Source: Variovorax boronicumulans (GTDB taxonomy: Bacteria; Pseudomonadota; Gammaproteobacteria; Burkholderiales; Burkholderiaceae_C). From it: a stretch of DNA of 64,000 nucleotides. The stretch lies in contig NZ_JAUSSG010000005.1 of assembly GCF_030812215.1 (NCBI RefSeq), positions 372,001 through 436,000 on the forward strand, in the 5' to 3' direction. The position numbers and the translations under genes were made by a program. Each line of letters begins with the position of its first letter. Within the stretch, counting starts at the first letter, position 1. Positions 38,889 through 47,611 of this stretch are shown one piece after another. The notes beneath the pieces are model-generated. The model was not told where the DNA came from, did not search any database, and saw only the letters and a program-made list of their open reading frames with translations.

Positions 38889-39098
38889 TCAGTGGCGCGC
38901 CGAGACGGCTTCGCCGGCCTTCAGCCGGTACACCGTGCCGCAGTACGGGCACTTGGCTTCGCCGGTGCGCGCCACGTCCAGGTAGACCTTGGGGTGGCTG
39001 TTCCAGAGCTTCATGTCGGCCTTGGGGCTGGGGCAGAACACGCCGCCCTGGTGGTTGAGCTCCTTGGCCAGGAGTTCGACGACTGCATTGGTAGACAT
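38889..39098 (-). CDS. Small zinc-finger protein (CHCC type)
   Basis: 69 residues with Cys22, His35, Cys50 and Cys53 (FCPSPKADMKLW, NSHPKVYLD, KCPYCGTVYRL), the ligand pattern of the zf-CHCC family related to the NDUFS6 subunit of respiratory complex I. It lies 6 bases after ilvE in the same direction, an arrangement seen in other Burkholderiales as I recall. It probably binds one Zn2+; its cellular role is not known. Confidence 0.88.
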   Translation of the reverse strand: MSTNAVVELLAKELNHQGGVFCPSPKADMKLWNSHPKVYLDVARTGEAKCPYCGTVYRLKAGEAVSARH

Positions 39099-39104
39099 GG
39101 TTTC

Positions 39105-40058
39105 TCAGACTTTGGTGAGCCAGTGGGCGTACTTGGGATTCTTGCCGTTCACGATGTCGAAGAAGGCAGACTGGATCTTCTCGGTGACCGGGCCGCGCGA
39201 GCCGCCGTCGCCACGGTTGCCGATCTCGATGCGGTCGAGTTCGCGGATGGGTGTCACTTCGGCGGCGGTGCCGGTGAAGAAGGCTTCATCGGAGACGTAG
39301 ACCTCATCGCGCGTGATGCGCTTTTGCACGAGTTCGATGCCGAGGTCCTTGCAGATGTGCAGGATCGTGTTGCGGGTGATGCCGTTGAGCGCGCCGGCCG
39401 ACAGGTCGGGCGTGTAGACCACGCCGCCCTTGACCACGAAGATGTTCTCGCCCGCGCCTTCGGAGACGAAACCGCTCGCGTCGAGCAGCAGCGCTTCGTC
39501 GTAGCCGTCGTCCAGCGCTTCCATGTTGGCCAGGATCGAGTTCGTGTAGTTGCTCACCGACTTGGCCTGCGTCATCGTGATGTTGACGTGGTGGCGGGTG
39601 TAGCTGGAGGTCTTCACGCGGATGCCGCGGCGCATGCCTTCTTCGCCGAGGTAGGCGCCCCAGGACCAGGCCGCGACCATGGCGTGGATCTTGTTGCCCT
39701 TGGGGCTCACGCCGAGCTTTTCGGAGCCGATCCAGATGAGGGGGCGCAGGTAGCAGCTTTCGAGCTTGTTCTCGCGCACGACCTGCTTCTGGGCTTCGTT
39801 CAGTTGCTCCTGCGAGAACGGGATCTTCATGCGCAGGATCTTGGCGCTGTTGAACAGGCGCTCGGTGTGCTCGGCCAGGCGGAAGATCGCCGTGCTGCCG
39901 TCCGCCGTCTTGTAGGCGCGCACGCCCTCGAAGGCGCCGCAGCCGTAGTGCAGCGTGTGGCTCAGCACGTGGATCTTGGCGTCGCGCCAGTCCACGAGTT
40001 CGCCGTCCATCCAGATCTTGCCGTCACGGTCGTCCAGCGAGGGGGGGATCGAGCTCAT
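39105..40058 (-). CDS. ilvE: Branched-chain amino acid aminotransferase
   Basis: PLP enzyme that makes and breaks leucine, isoleucine and valine. 317 residues, fold-type IV. The PLP lysine is in the TQAKSVSNYTNSILANMEA motif; the later EGAGENIFVV and TGTAAEVTPI motifs bind the cofactor and substrate. The ATG at 40058 fits the family start (MSSIPPSLDDRDGKIWMDG) and is preceded by AAAGGAATCAGGAA. It heads the minus-strand run with the zinc-finger and small membrane protein genes and is divergent from rdgC. Confidence 0.96.
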   Translation of the reverse strand: MSSIPPSLDDRDGKIWMDGELVDWRDAKIHVLSHTLHYGCGAFEGVRAYKTADGSTAIFRLAEHTERLFNSAKILRMKIPFSQEQLNEAQKQVVRENKLESCYLRPLIWIGSEKLGVSPKGNKIHAMVAAWSWGAYLGEEGMRRGIRVKTSSYTRHHVNITMTQAKSVSNYTNSILANMEALDDGYDEALLLDASGFVSEGAGENIFVVKGGVVYTPDLSAGALNGITRNTILHICKDLGIELVQKRITRDEVYVSDEAFFTGTAAEVTPIRELDRIEIGNRGDGGSRGPVTEKIQSAFFDIVNGKNPKYAHWLTKV

Positions 40059-40191
40059 TTCCTGATTCCTTTGGGGAGCGGTGTGGGGGTGCGACAGGGG
40101 CCGTCGCAAAAGCTTTCGATTTTACGGTGGCGGCCGGAACGGGGTGCCCGACAATGCCTGGTTGTCCAAACCAGTGGAAAAAAGGGTTTCC

Positions 40192-41196
40192 GTGTCCGTA
40201 TTCAAGAACGTCATCGTCTATCGCATCGAACCTGCCTGGTCCCAATCACTGGCCGAGGCAGAAGAGGGGCTGGGCAAGCACCGCTTCGAGCCCTGCGGCC
40301 CCTCGCAGGAAAAGTCCGCCGGCTGGGCCGAGCCCCGCGGCGAGGCCAACGGCCCGCTGGTCGAATCCATCGACGGCCAGTGGCTCGTCGAATACATGAT
40401 CGAGAGCAAGCAGGTCCCCGGCTCCGTGGTGCGCCGCAAGCTCGACGAACGCTGCGCGCAGATCGAGGCCACCACCGGCCGCAAGCCCGGCAAGAAGGAA
40501 AAGAAGGAGCTCAAGGAAGACATCACCCTGGAGCTGCTGCCGATGGCCTTCACCCGCAGCGCGCGCGTAGCGGTGTGGATCGACAAGGCCGAGAACCGCC
40601 TCGTGATCAACAGCGGCAACGCCTCGCGCGCCGACGAAGTGGTCACCAGCCTGGTGAAGTCGCTCGACGGCTTTGCGGTGTCGCTGATCAACACGCAGAT
40701 CGAGCCGGCCGCCGCCATGGCCAACTGGCTGCTGACCCAGGAGCCGCCGGCCGGCTTCACCATCGACCGCGAGTGCGAGCTCAAGGCCTCGGACGATTCG
40801 AAGGCCGTGGTGCGCTACGCCAAGCACCCGCTGGACATCGAGGAAGTGCAAAAGCACATCACCGACGGCAAGCGGCCCACGCGTCTTGCGCTCACCTGGG
40901 ACGACCGCGTGTCGTTCGAGCTCACGCACGGCATGCTGATCCGCAAGATCGTGTTCCTCGAAGGCACGGGCGACGGCGCGGCGGGCGGCAAGAAGGAAGA
41001 CAACTACGACGCCGACGTGGCGATCGCCACCGGCGAACTCGGCCAGCTGGTGCCGGCGTTGCTCGATGCGTTGGGTGGCGAGGCAGCGTTCGGCGCGGCA
41101 CCGGCGGACGAAGCACCGAAGCCCGCCGCCAAGGCAGCAGCGCCCGCCACCACGACCCCGGCTGATGCCGCCGAGGAAGAAGACGCGCCGTTTTAA
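40192..41196 (+). CDS. rdgC: Recombination-associated protein RdgC
   Basis: Ring-forming DNA-binding protein that moderates RecA activity, found on the nucleoid. 334 residues. The N-terminal SVFKNVIVYRI and the LLPMAFTRSARVAVWID and ECELKASDDSKAVVRYAKHPLD blocks are characteristic. The C-terminal 45 residues are an Ala/Pro-rich acidic tail. There is no ATG at the conserved N-terminus; GTG at 40192 with a purine-rich GGAAAAAAGGG 6-16 bases upstream is the best start. Divergent from ilvE. Confidence 0.95.
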   Translation: MSVFKNVIVYRIEPAWSQSLAEAEEGLGKHRFEPCGPSQEKSAGWAEPRGEANGPLVESIDGQWLVEYMIESKQVPGSVVRRKLDERCAQIEATTGRKPGKKEKKELKEDITLELLPMAFTRSARVAVWIDKAENRLVINSGNASRADEVVTSLVKSLDGFAVSLINTQIEPAAAMANWLLTQEPPAGFTIDRECELKASDDSKAVVRYAKHPLDIEEVQKHITDGKRPTRLALTWDDRVSFELTHGMLIRKIVFLEGTGDGAAGGKKEDNYDADVAIATGELGQLVPALLDALGGEAAFGAAPADEAPKPAAKAAAPATTTPADAAEEEDAPF

Positions 41197-41214
41197 GTCA
41201 AGGCGCTCCGAAGA

Positions 41215-41318
41215 CTTGAAGAAACCGTAGCGAGCAGCCCGAGCTTGCGTCGAGGACCGGAACCGTACTCGCGTACGGTGAGGACCGCAGATGCGAGATC
41301 GGGTTGCGCAGTAGGTTC
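41215..41318. repeat. Structured intergenic repeat after rdgC
   Basis: The gap between rdgC and the M20 gene holds a perfect small hairpin, ACCGTAC-TCGC-GTACGGT (41262-41279). It is flanked by GAGGACCG direct repeats and by longer imperfect complementary ends (about 41221-41242 with 41299-41318), so the whole region could form a cruciform. I recall similar elements in other Comamonadaceae genomes. It may end transcription of rdgC. Confidence 0.65.
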
Positions 41319-41320
41319 AT

Positions 41321-42535
41321 TCATGTCTTCACCAGGTAGGTCTGCGCCAGGCGCACCCAGCAGGCAGCGCCCAAAGGCAGCACCTGGTCGTTGAAGTCGT
41401 AGCCGGGGTTGTGCACCATGCAGCCGCCGAACTGGCCCTCCCCGTTGCCGAGCAGCAGGTAGCAGCCCGGCAACTCGGCGAGCATCCAGGCGAAGTCCTC
41501 GCTGCCCGCAAAGCCCTTCGGCGCTTCGGTGAGCACCTGCTCCGCGCCGACGAGCTCGGCGCAGACCTGCTCTATCAGCCGGCACTCGGCCGCGGTGTTG
41601 ACCACCGGCGGTACGAGCTGGCGGTAATCGATCTCGGCCTCCACGCCATGGGCCTGCGCCGTGAGGTTCACGATCTCGCGGATGCGCGCTTCCACCACTG
41701 CGCGCGTCTCGGGCCGTGCCGCCCGCACGTTCAGGCCGAGCGCCACCGATTGCGGAATCACGTTGTGCGTCGCACCGCCGCGGATGAAGCCGACCGACAC
41801 GACGGCCGTGTCGCCCGGCGTCACGTTGCGCGCCACCACGGTCTGCAGGGCCGTGACCACCGCGGCGGCGGCGGGCACGGGATCGCGCGAGAGATGCGGC
41901 ATGGCGCCATGTCCGCCGACGCCCTTGATCGTGACGTCGGCCACGTCCGAAGACAGCGTGACCGGCCCCTCGATCACCAGAAAGCTGCCGACCGGCACGC
42001 CCGGCGCGTTGTGCAGCGCGTAGACGGCATCGCAGGGAAAGCGCTCGAAGAGGCCGTCCTCGATCATTGCGCGCGCGCCGCAGAGGTTCTCTTCGTCGGG
42101 CTGGAAGATCAGGTTCAGCGTGCCGTCGAAATCGCGGCGCTTCGCGAGCGCCTTGGCGGCCGCGAGCAGGATGGCCGTGTGGCCGTCGTGGCCGCAGGCA
42201 TGCATGCGGCCATGGGTCTTGCTCGCATACGGCAGGCCCGTCGCCTCGACGATGGGCAGCGCGTCCATGTCGGCGCGGATGCCCAGCCGCCGCGTGCCGC
42301 TGCCCACCTTGAGCTGGGCCACGATGCCGGTCTTGCCGATGCCCGTGTGCACCTGGTAGCCCCATTCGCGCAGCAGGTTGGCGACCAGCTCGCCGGTTGC
42401 ATTCACCTCGAAGCCGAGCTCGGGGTTGGCGTGGATCTGGCGGCGGATGTCGACGAAAGCCTGGGTGTCGACATCGGCCTGCGGCAGCAAGCGGGACAGG
42501 AGGCGGGTGGTCTGGGGACTGAGTTCGCGGGTCAT
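41321..42535 (-). CDS. M20-family amidohydrolase (hippurate hydrolase/aminoacylase-like)
   Basis: 404 residues. Metal-binding and catalytic motifs are HACGHDGHTAIL, FQPDEENLCGARAMI, the ALHNAPG histidine and the dimer-domain GGHGAMPHLSRDP. These enzymes remove acyl groups from N-acyl amino acids or aromatic amides. It lies 45 bases after an MHS transporter gene in the same direction, so the pair probably imports and hydrolyses an acylated acid. The exact substrate cannot be told. Confidence 0.92.
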   Translation of the reverse strand: MTRELSPQTTRLLSRLLPQADVDTQAFVDIRRQIHANPELGFEVNATGELVANLLREWGYQVHTGIGKTGIVAQLKVGSGTRRLGIRADMDALPIVEATGLPYASKTHGRMHACGHDGHTAILLAAAKALAKRRDFDGTLNLIFQPDEENLCGARAMIEDGLFERFPCDAVYALHNAPGVPVGSFLVIEGPVTLSSDVADVTIKGVGGHGAMPHLSRDPVPAAAAVVTALQTVVARNVTPGDTAVVSVGFIRGGATHNVIPQSVALGLNVRAARPETRAVVEARIREIVNLTAQAHGVEAEIDYRQLVPPVVNTAAECRLIEQVCAELVGAEQVLTEAPKGFAGSEDFAWMLAELPGCYLLLGNGEGQFGGCMVHNPGYDFNDQVLPLGAACWVRLAQTYLVKT

Positions 42536-42580
42536 GGATGGCGCTGTCTGTTGTTCTTCGATGTTGCGGGGGGGGAAATC

Positions 42581-43918
42581 TCAGTCGGCCCTGCGTACAC
42601 GCAGGCTCACGACCGCACAGATGCTCAACACGCCGCAGGCCATCATGTAGAAGGCCGGCGACATCGGGTTGCCGGTCGTGGCGAGCAGCCAGGTCACGAT
42701 GAATTGGGAGGAGCCGCCGAACACCGTCACGCCGACGCTGTAGACCACCGAGATGCCGCTCGCGCGCACCCCGATCGGCAGCATCTCCAGCAGCATCAGG
42801 AACAGGGGCGTGGTGCCGAGGTTCACGATCGCCGTCAGCAGCACCGACAGGCACAGCACCAGCGGCACGCTCGGGTAGTGGTTGATGAGCCAGAACGCCG
42901 GATACACCGCCAGCACGCCGAGCACCAGCGAGCCGATCACCAGCGGCTTGCGGTTCGGCAGCCTGTCGGCCAGCCGCCCCGCCAAGAGCGCCACCGCGAA
43001 CATCGTGATGCCGGTGGCGCAGCCCGACAGCAGCGACAGCGACGGCGGCATGTGCAGCACGCGAATCATGTAGGTCGGCATGAAGAACACGACCAGGTAC
43101 ATGGCGGCCGTGCCCGCCGTGGTGGCGAAGATGCCCTTGAGCACCGTGCCGCCGTGCTCGCGCAGCAGCCGGCCCATGGGGCTGGATTCGTGGCGGCTGG
43201 CCTGGTGCGTTTCCTCCAGGTTGGCGCGGATGTAGAGGCCCACCGGCGCGATCAGCAGGCCGAACAGGAAGGGCAGGCGCCAGCCCCAGCTCTCGAGCGA
43301 GGCCTGCGGCAGCGCGGCATACAGCGCGGCACCGGTGAGCGCACCCAGCACCGCCGCCACGCCCTGGCTCGCGAGCTGCCAGCTCACGCGAAAGCCGCGG
43401 CCCCGGATGCCGCCCGATTCCATCAGCATCGAGGTGGCGGCGCCCACCTCGCCGCCGAGCGAAAAGCCCTGCAAGAGGCGCCCCGCCAGGATCATCAGCG
43501 AGCCGAACACGCCGGCCGAGGCGTAAGTGGGCGCGAGCGCGATGCACAGCGTGCCGGCCACCATGAGGCCGATGGTGAGCGTCAATGCGGCCTTGCGCCC
43601 GTTGCGGTCGGCGTAGTTGCCGATGATCACGCCGCCCAGCGGCCGCATCACGAAGCCGATGCCGAAGGTGGCCACGGCCAGCAGCAGCGAACCGTACGGG
43701 CTGTCCGAGGGGAAGAACAGCTTGCCGATCAGGAGCGCGAAGAAGCTGTAGACGGTGAAGTCGTACATCTCCAGCGCATTGCCCAGCGAGCAGGCGGCGA
43801 TCAGGCGGAACTGGCTCTGCTTGCCCTCGACCTGCACGGTCTCGGCAGGGGAAGACGGCGCAGCGGCCGCCGGGGGAACGCCCCCCATCTGGCTTGCGGG
43901 CAAAGCGGCTTCACTCAT
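42581..43918 (-). CDS. MHS-family MFS transporter (metabolite:proton symporter)
   Basis: 445 residues, 12 membrane segments, of the ProP/KgtP/ShiA-like MHS subgroup: ACSLGNALEMYDFTVYSFFA in the first helix, FGIGFVMRPLGGVIIGNYADRNGRK-type loop around residues 85-108 and LLQGFSLGGEVGAATSML. Likely imports an organic acid that is then cut by the M20 amidohydrolase downstream. Divergent from a LysR gene that probably controls both. Confidence 0.93.
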   Translation of the reverse strand: MSEAALPASQMGGVPPAAAAPSSPAETVQVEGKQSQFRLIAACSLGNALEMYDFTVYSFFALLIGKLFFPSDSPYGSLLLAVATFGIGFVMRPLGGVIIGNYADRNGRKAALTLTIGLMVAGTLCIALAPTYASAGVFGSLMILAGRLLQGFSLGGEVGAATSMLMESGGIRGRGFRVSWQLASQGVAAVLGALTGAALYAALPQASLESWGWRLPFLFGLLIAPVGLYIRANLEETHQASRHESSPMGRLLREHGGTVLKGIFATTAGTAAMYLVVFFMPTYMIRVLHMPPSLSLLSGCATGITMFAVALLAGRLADRLPNRKPLVIGSLVLGVLAVYPAFWLINHYPSVPLVLCLSVLLTAIVNLGTTPLFLMLLEMLPIGVRASGISVVYSVGVTVFGGSSQFIVTWLLATTGNPMSPAFYMMACGVLSICAVVSLRVRRAD

Positions 43919-44007
43919 CGAATCGACTCCACGAACAGGACAGCCGCGGAGTATTCAGGCAAAGCGCGCCAGCGCAGAATCACATATTTTCATGCTGATA
44001 ACCAAAT

Positions 44008-44026
44008 GGAATCCCCACGGGATTCC
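44008..44026. promoter_or_regulatory. Perfect inverted repeat upstream of the second LysR gene
   Basis: GGAATCCC-CAC-GGGATTCC, eight-base perfect arms, lies 20 bases before the LysR ATG in the 128-base divergent gap with the MHS transporter gene. Just before it is a second, looser pair, ATCA-N13-TGAT (43979-43999). Either may be the LysR operator; the first could also fold in the leader RNA. Confidence 0.4.
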
Positions 44027-44046
44027 CCCGGGATCAAGGAGGCACG

Positions 44047-44997
44047 ATGAAGCTGCAACAACTGCGCGTTCTCCTGGCGGTCGCCCAGAACGGAAGCATC
44101 CATGAGGCCGCGCGCAGCCTGCACATCACACAGCCGGCGCTGTCCAAGACGATTGCCGAACTGGAACGCGAACTCGGCGTGACGCTGATGCTGCGCACCA
44201 CGCGCGGCGTGAACCTCACGGCTTATGGCACGGCGCTGGTCAAGCGCGCGAGCCTGGTCGAGCAGGAGCTGCGGCACGCGCTCGAGGACATCGAGGCGAT
44301 TCGCGGGCACGACGAGGCGCAGCTCAACATCGGCTTCACCGCCGTGGCCTCGGGCGGGCCGCTGCCCAATACGATGGCATCGTTCAGGCAGCGCTTTCCC
44401 AACGTGGCGCTGCGCGCCTACGAGCAGCGGCCGCAGCAGCTCTTCGAAGGGCTGCGCGAAGGCCGGCTCGACCTGGCGCTGGTCTCGACCTGCAACGGTC
44501 CGGGCACCAACGTCTTTCAGTGGGAGCCGTTGTTCTCGCTGTCGATGCACGTGGCGGTGCGCACCGGCCATCCGCTGCGGCGGGTGCGCAAGCTGCGCAC
44601 GTTGCTGGAGGCCGACTGGCTGGTGCTGGACCCCATCGACGAGCCCGGCAGTCCGCTGGTGTCGACGATGCGCGTGAACGGGCTGGAGATGCCCAAACGC
44701 ATGGTGCAGAGCGCGTCGAACCTGCTGGGCCTGCAGCTGGCCACGCAGACCGACCTCGTCAGCATGTGGTCGGACACCGTGTTCCACGACGCTGGCGCGG
44801 TGCGGATGCAGCCCGGCCTGCTGGAGCGCCTGCCGATCACCGACGAGGTGCCGGACTTCGATGTCTACCTGGTCTACCGCTCGGCCGACCTCATGACCCA
44901 CATGTGCGCGGAGTTCGCCAAGGAAGTGCGTCACCACGCGAAGGTGAATCCGCTGTGGCGCCGGCCGCGCCGCAAGGCCGGCGCGGATTCGGATTAG
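44047..44997 (+). CDS. LysR-family transcriptional regulator
   Basis: 316 residues. The N-terminal helix-turn-helix is clear (LRVLLAVAQNGSIHEAARSL, ITQPALSKTIAELERELG), followed by a periplasmic-binding-protein-like effector domain (about 92-300) and a basic tail. GGAGG at 44039-44043 is a strong ribosome-binding site for the ATG at 44047. It is divergent from the MHS transporter and M20 genes, its probable targets. Its end overlaps the convergent small membrane protein gene by 4 bases. Confidence 0.94.
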   Translation: MKLQQLRVLLAVAQNGSIHEAARSLHITQPALSKTIAELERELGVTLMLRTTRGVNLTAYGTALVKRASLVEQELRHALEDIEAIRGHDEAQLNIGFTAVASGGPLPNTMASFRQRFPNVALRAYEQRPQQLFEGLREGRLDLALVSTCNGPGTNVFQWEPLFSLSMHVAVRTGHPLRRVRKLRTLLEADWLVLDPIDEPGSPLVSTMRVNGLEMPKRMVQSASNLLGLQLATQTDLVSMWSDTVFHDAGAVRMQPGLLERLPITDEVPDFDVYLVYRSADLMTHMCAEFAKEVRHHAKVNPLWRRPRRKAGADSD

Positions 44998-45413
44998 CTG
45001 GTCGGTGTTTCTTCTTCGGGAGCGGCTTCGGGGCGGGTCATTTCCCAGCTCTGCAGCTTGCCGCCGTTGAACACCGCATCGACGTACGAGCCACCTGTGT
45101 CGGTCCAGCGATAGAGCTCGGGCTGCGTGTCCGCGGGGGAGCGCAGCTCGCCGAGCGCACGTGTCATGGCGATGACGTGCATCAGGGTCACGCCCTGCTT
45201 GAGCTTGGCATTGAGCATCACCGCGCTGGCGACATAGCCCACCGGGCGGTCGGCCGCCCGCTTGAGCACCTGCATCGCGCGGTTGAAGTGCAGCAGCAGG
45301 AACATCACGATCACGCCGCCAGCCAGTGCGACGCCGGCCCAGCCGTAGCTGCGCCAGGCCAGGCCGAGAAGAACGATGCCGCCTACGGGCACCAGCAATT
45401 TCTGGAAATTCAT
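44994..45413 (-). CDS. Conserved small membrane-anchored protein of unknown function
   Basis: 139 residues. Two close hydrophobic segments at about 5-22 and 23-40 (LLVPVGGIVLLGLAWRSYG, WAGVALAGGVIVMFLLLHF) are followed by a soluble domain with VGYVASAVMLNAKLKQGVTL and ELYRWTDTGGSYV. Homologues in this family are often labelled glycerate kinase in databases, but nothing here resembles a kinase. The ATG at 45413 is chosen as it immediately precedes the hydrophobic segment. Confidence 0.72.
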   Translation of the reverse strand: MNFQKLLVPVGGIVLLGLAWRSYGWAGVALAGGVIVMFLLLHFNRAMQVLKRAADRPVGYVASAVMLNAKLKQGVTLMHVIAMTRALGELRSPADTQPELYRWTDTGGSYVDAVFNGGKLQSWEMTRPEAAPEEETPTS

Positions 45414-45616
45414 GGCGCGCATTGTCGCCGCCCCGTTGTTGGCGCCTTGCCAGGTCATTCGAAAGTTCGCATCTGGATCGAGGGCGCCATTCGCTGTATC
45501 GACCGTGGCTACCACCGGGGGCGAAAAACGGTACTCACCTCGAAATGCACATGCCAAGGTGGCGCGAGACGGCACATTTCACCGCACGGGCATCAACCCG
45601 GGCCACAGAAAAGCGT

Positions 45617-46072
45617 ATGACCATTCCGCGTTCCGTCACCTTCGTTCGTCTCACTCTCGCCGCCACGCTCACAGCCACCGTCCTCAGCGGTTGCTACGTG
45701 GTGCCCATCGCACAACCCGCACCCGCGGCGCCGCCTTCGCAGGCCTATGCCGTTGCACCGGGACCGATCGCGCAGAGCTTCAGTGCACGCCTGTATCCGT
45801 CGAACGCCGAAGCGGCGCGCTACGGAACCGTGGCAGGCACGGTGACCAACGACATGAACGGCCGCGGCCATTTCAACGCACAGATTGGCGGTGAACAGTT
45901 TCAGGGAGAGGCGACCCGGGTTGCCGGCTCGCGAAGTGCCGGCGTGGCAAACGCCAGCGGCAATCGCGGCGGCAACCTGAGTTGCCAGTACACGATGAAC
46001 TCGGCCACGTTGGGCAGCGGCCAATGCGTGCTCAACAGCGGGCCGGCGTTCACGATGCACATCGGGGGATAG
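45617..46072 (+). CDS. Putative lipoprotein
   Basis: 151 residues. A signal peptide ends in the lipobox LSGC (Cys at about residue 27), so the protein is lipid-anchored in the envelope. The mature part has a short Pro/Ala-rich linker, then a small Ser/Gly/Asn-rich beta-type domain ending in QYTMNSATLGSGQCVL. Function unknown. It has its own strong terminator and lies alone between convergent and divergent neighbours; the 203 bases upstream show nothing else I can identify. Confidence 0.75.
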   Translation: MTIPRSVTFVRLTLAATLTATVLSGCYVVPIAQPAPAAPPSQAYAVAPGPIAQSFSARLYPSNAEAARYGTVAGTVTNDMNGRGHFNAQIGGEQFQGEATRVAGSRSAGVANASGNRGGNLSCQYTMNSATLGSGQCVLNSGPAFTMHIGG

Positions 46073-46080
46073 GGAGGGTG

Positions 46081-46114
46081 GCCCGGCGCGTCACTGACGC
46101 GCCGGGCATTTTTT
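46081..46114 (+). terminator. Strong intrinsic terminator after the lipoprotein gene
   Basis: GCCCGGCGCGTCA and TGACGCGCCGGGC are perfect 13-base complements around a single C, followed by ATTTTTT. It stands 8 bases after the lipoprotein stop and acts on the plus strand; it lies just beyond the end of the convergent radA gene. Confidence 0.92.
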
Positions 46115-46123
46115 CGACAAGAA

Positions 46124-47512
46124 TCAATCGAGGCGGCGGACCACGTCCATCGCCTCTTCGATGCGTTCGACGGGGTGGATGGTCAAGCCTTCGATCTCCT
46201 TTGAGCCCTTGCGCGGTGCGTTGGCCTTCGGCACCACCGCGATGCTGAAGCCCAGCTTGGCGGCTTCGCGCAAACGCTCTTGACCGCGCGGCGCCGGGCG
46301 CACCTCACCGGCCAGGCCCACTTCACCGAACGCGATGAACCCCTTGGGCAGCGGCTTGCCGCGCAGGCTCGAGGTGATGGCCAGCATCACGGCCAGGTCG
46401 GCCGCGGGTTCGCTGATGCGCACGCCGCCCACCGCGTTGACGAACACGTCCTGGTCCATGCAGGCTACGCCCGCATGGCGGTGCAGCACCGCGAGCAGCA
46501 TCGCGAGGCGGTCACGGTCCAGGCCCACCGACAAGCGCCGCGGGCTTGGCCCGCCGTTGTCGACCAGCGCCTGGATTTCCACCAGCATCGGCCGCGTGCC
46601 TTCCAGCGTGACCAGCACCACACTGCCGGGCACCGGCTCGGCGTGCTGGCTCAGGAAGATCGCACTCGGATTCGCCACGCCCTTCAAGCCCCGCTCGGTC
46701 ATCGCGAACACGCCGATCTCGTTCACGGCGCCGAAGCGATTCTTGATGGCACGCACGAGACGAAAGCTCGAATGCGTATCGCCTTCGAAATACAGCACCG
46801 TGTCGACCATGTGCTCCAGCACGCGCGGGCCCGCAAGCGCGCCCTCTTTGGTGACATGGCCCACCAGCACCACCGCCGTGCCGCTGGTCTTGGCAAAGCG
46901 CGTGAGGTGGGCCGCGCATTCGCGCACCTGCGCCACCGAACCGGGGGCCGAGGTGAGCTGGTCGGAGTACACCGTCTGAATGGAGTCGATCACTGCGATC
47001 GCAGGTCGCGTGGCATCGAGCGTAGCGATGATCTTCTCGAGCTGGATCTCGGCGAGCACCTGCACCTGCGAATGGTCGAGTCCGAGCCGGCGCGAGCGCA
47101 GCGCCACTTGCGCACCGCTTTCCTCGCCTGTCACATAGAGCGCGTTCTGCCCGGCACGCTGGAGCGCATCGACCGCCTGCAGAAGCAGCGTGGATTTACC
47201 GATACCCGGGTCCCCGCCGATGAGCGTCACGCCGCCCGAGACGATGCCGCCGCCCAGCACGCGGTCGAGCTCGTCGATGCCGGTGGGCGTGCGTGCGATG
47301 TCGGTCGCCTCGATCTCCGAGAGCGTGGCCAGTTCGGAGACGCCCGCCAGCGGCGAGAACTGCGTGCCGAAGCGGTTGTTGGCCGGGGCGTTGCTGCCGG
47401 CCACCTGTTCGATCAATGTGTTCCAGGCGCCGCAGCTCGGGCATTTGCCGAGCCACTTGGGGCTGGTGCCGCCGCATTCACTGCAGACGAAAAGAGATTT
47501 GTCCTTGGCCAT
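46124..47512 (-). CDS. radA: DNA repair protein RadA
   Basis: RecA-like branch-migration ATPase used in recombinational repair. 462 residues: an N-terminal four-cysteine zinc finger (Cys10, Cys13, Cys24, Cys27), Walker A GGDPGIGKSTLLLQA (about 95-110), the RadA-specific KNRFG motif in RAIKNRFGAVNEIG and a Lon-like C-terminal domain with the PADLAVMLAI stretch. Divergent from hpaR with 99 bases between. Confidence 0.97.
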   Translation of the reverse strand: MAKDKSLFVCSECGGTSPKWLGKCPSCGAWNTLIEQVAGSNAPANNRFGTQFSPLAGVSELATLSEIEATDIARTPTGIDELDRVLGGGIVSGGVTLIGGDPGIGKSTLLLQAVDALQRAGQNALYVTGEESGAQVALRSRRLGLDHSQVQVLAEIQLEKIIATLDATRPAIAVIDSIQTVYSDQLTSAPGSVAQVRECAAHLTRFAKTSGTAVVLVGHVTKEGALAGPRVLEHMVDTVLYFEGDTHSSFRLVRAIKNRFGAVNEIGVFAMTERGLKGVANPSAIFLSQHAEPVPGSVVLVTLEGTRPMLVEIQALVDNGGPSPRRLSVGLDRDRLAMLLAVLHRHAGVACMDQDVFVNAVGGVRISEPAADLAVMLAITSSLRGKPLPKGFIAFGEVGLAGEVRPAPRGQERLREAAKLGFSIAVVPKANAPRKGSKEIEGLTIHPVERIEEAMDVVRRLD

Positions 47513-47555
47513 TCGGCGAGTTTAGGTGTCCGCACAAACCCTGATGGCCGGTGGC

Positions 47556-47589
47556 TTGGAAAGAAATCGCCAATCATTTAACATGTTAA
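47556..47589 (+). promoter_or_regulatory. hpaR promoter with overlapping palindromic operator
   Basis: TTGGAA (47556-47561) and TAACAT (47579-47584) are spaced by 17 bases, a good sigma-70-type pair. The perfect 12-base palindrome TTAACATGTTAA (47578-47589) covers the -10 box. MarR-family HpaR proteins repress from such sites, so autoregulation of the whole operon is likely. The hpaR start lies 22 bases further on. Confidence 0.72.
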
Positions 47590-47611
47590 CTAATTTGATG
47601 AGGCACCGCGC

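Noticed and set aside
41411..44050. An 879-codon plus-strand frame opposite the M20 and MHS genes
   Set aside because: It mirrors two well-supported genes on the minus strand and has low-complexity His/Arg/Gln-rich translation; it is a product of third-position GC bias.
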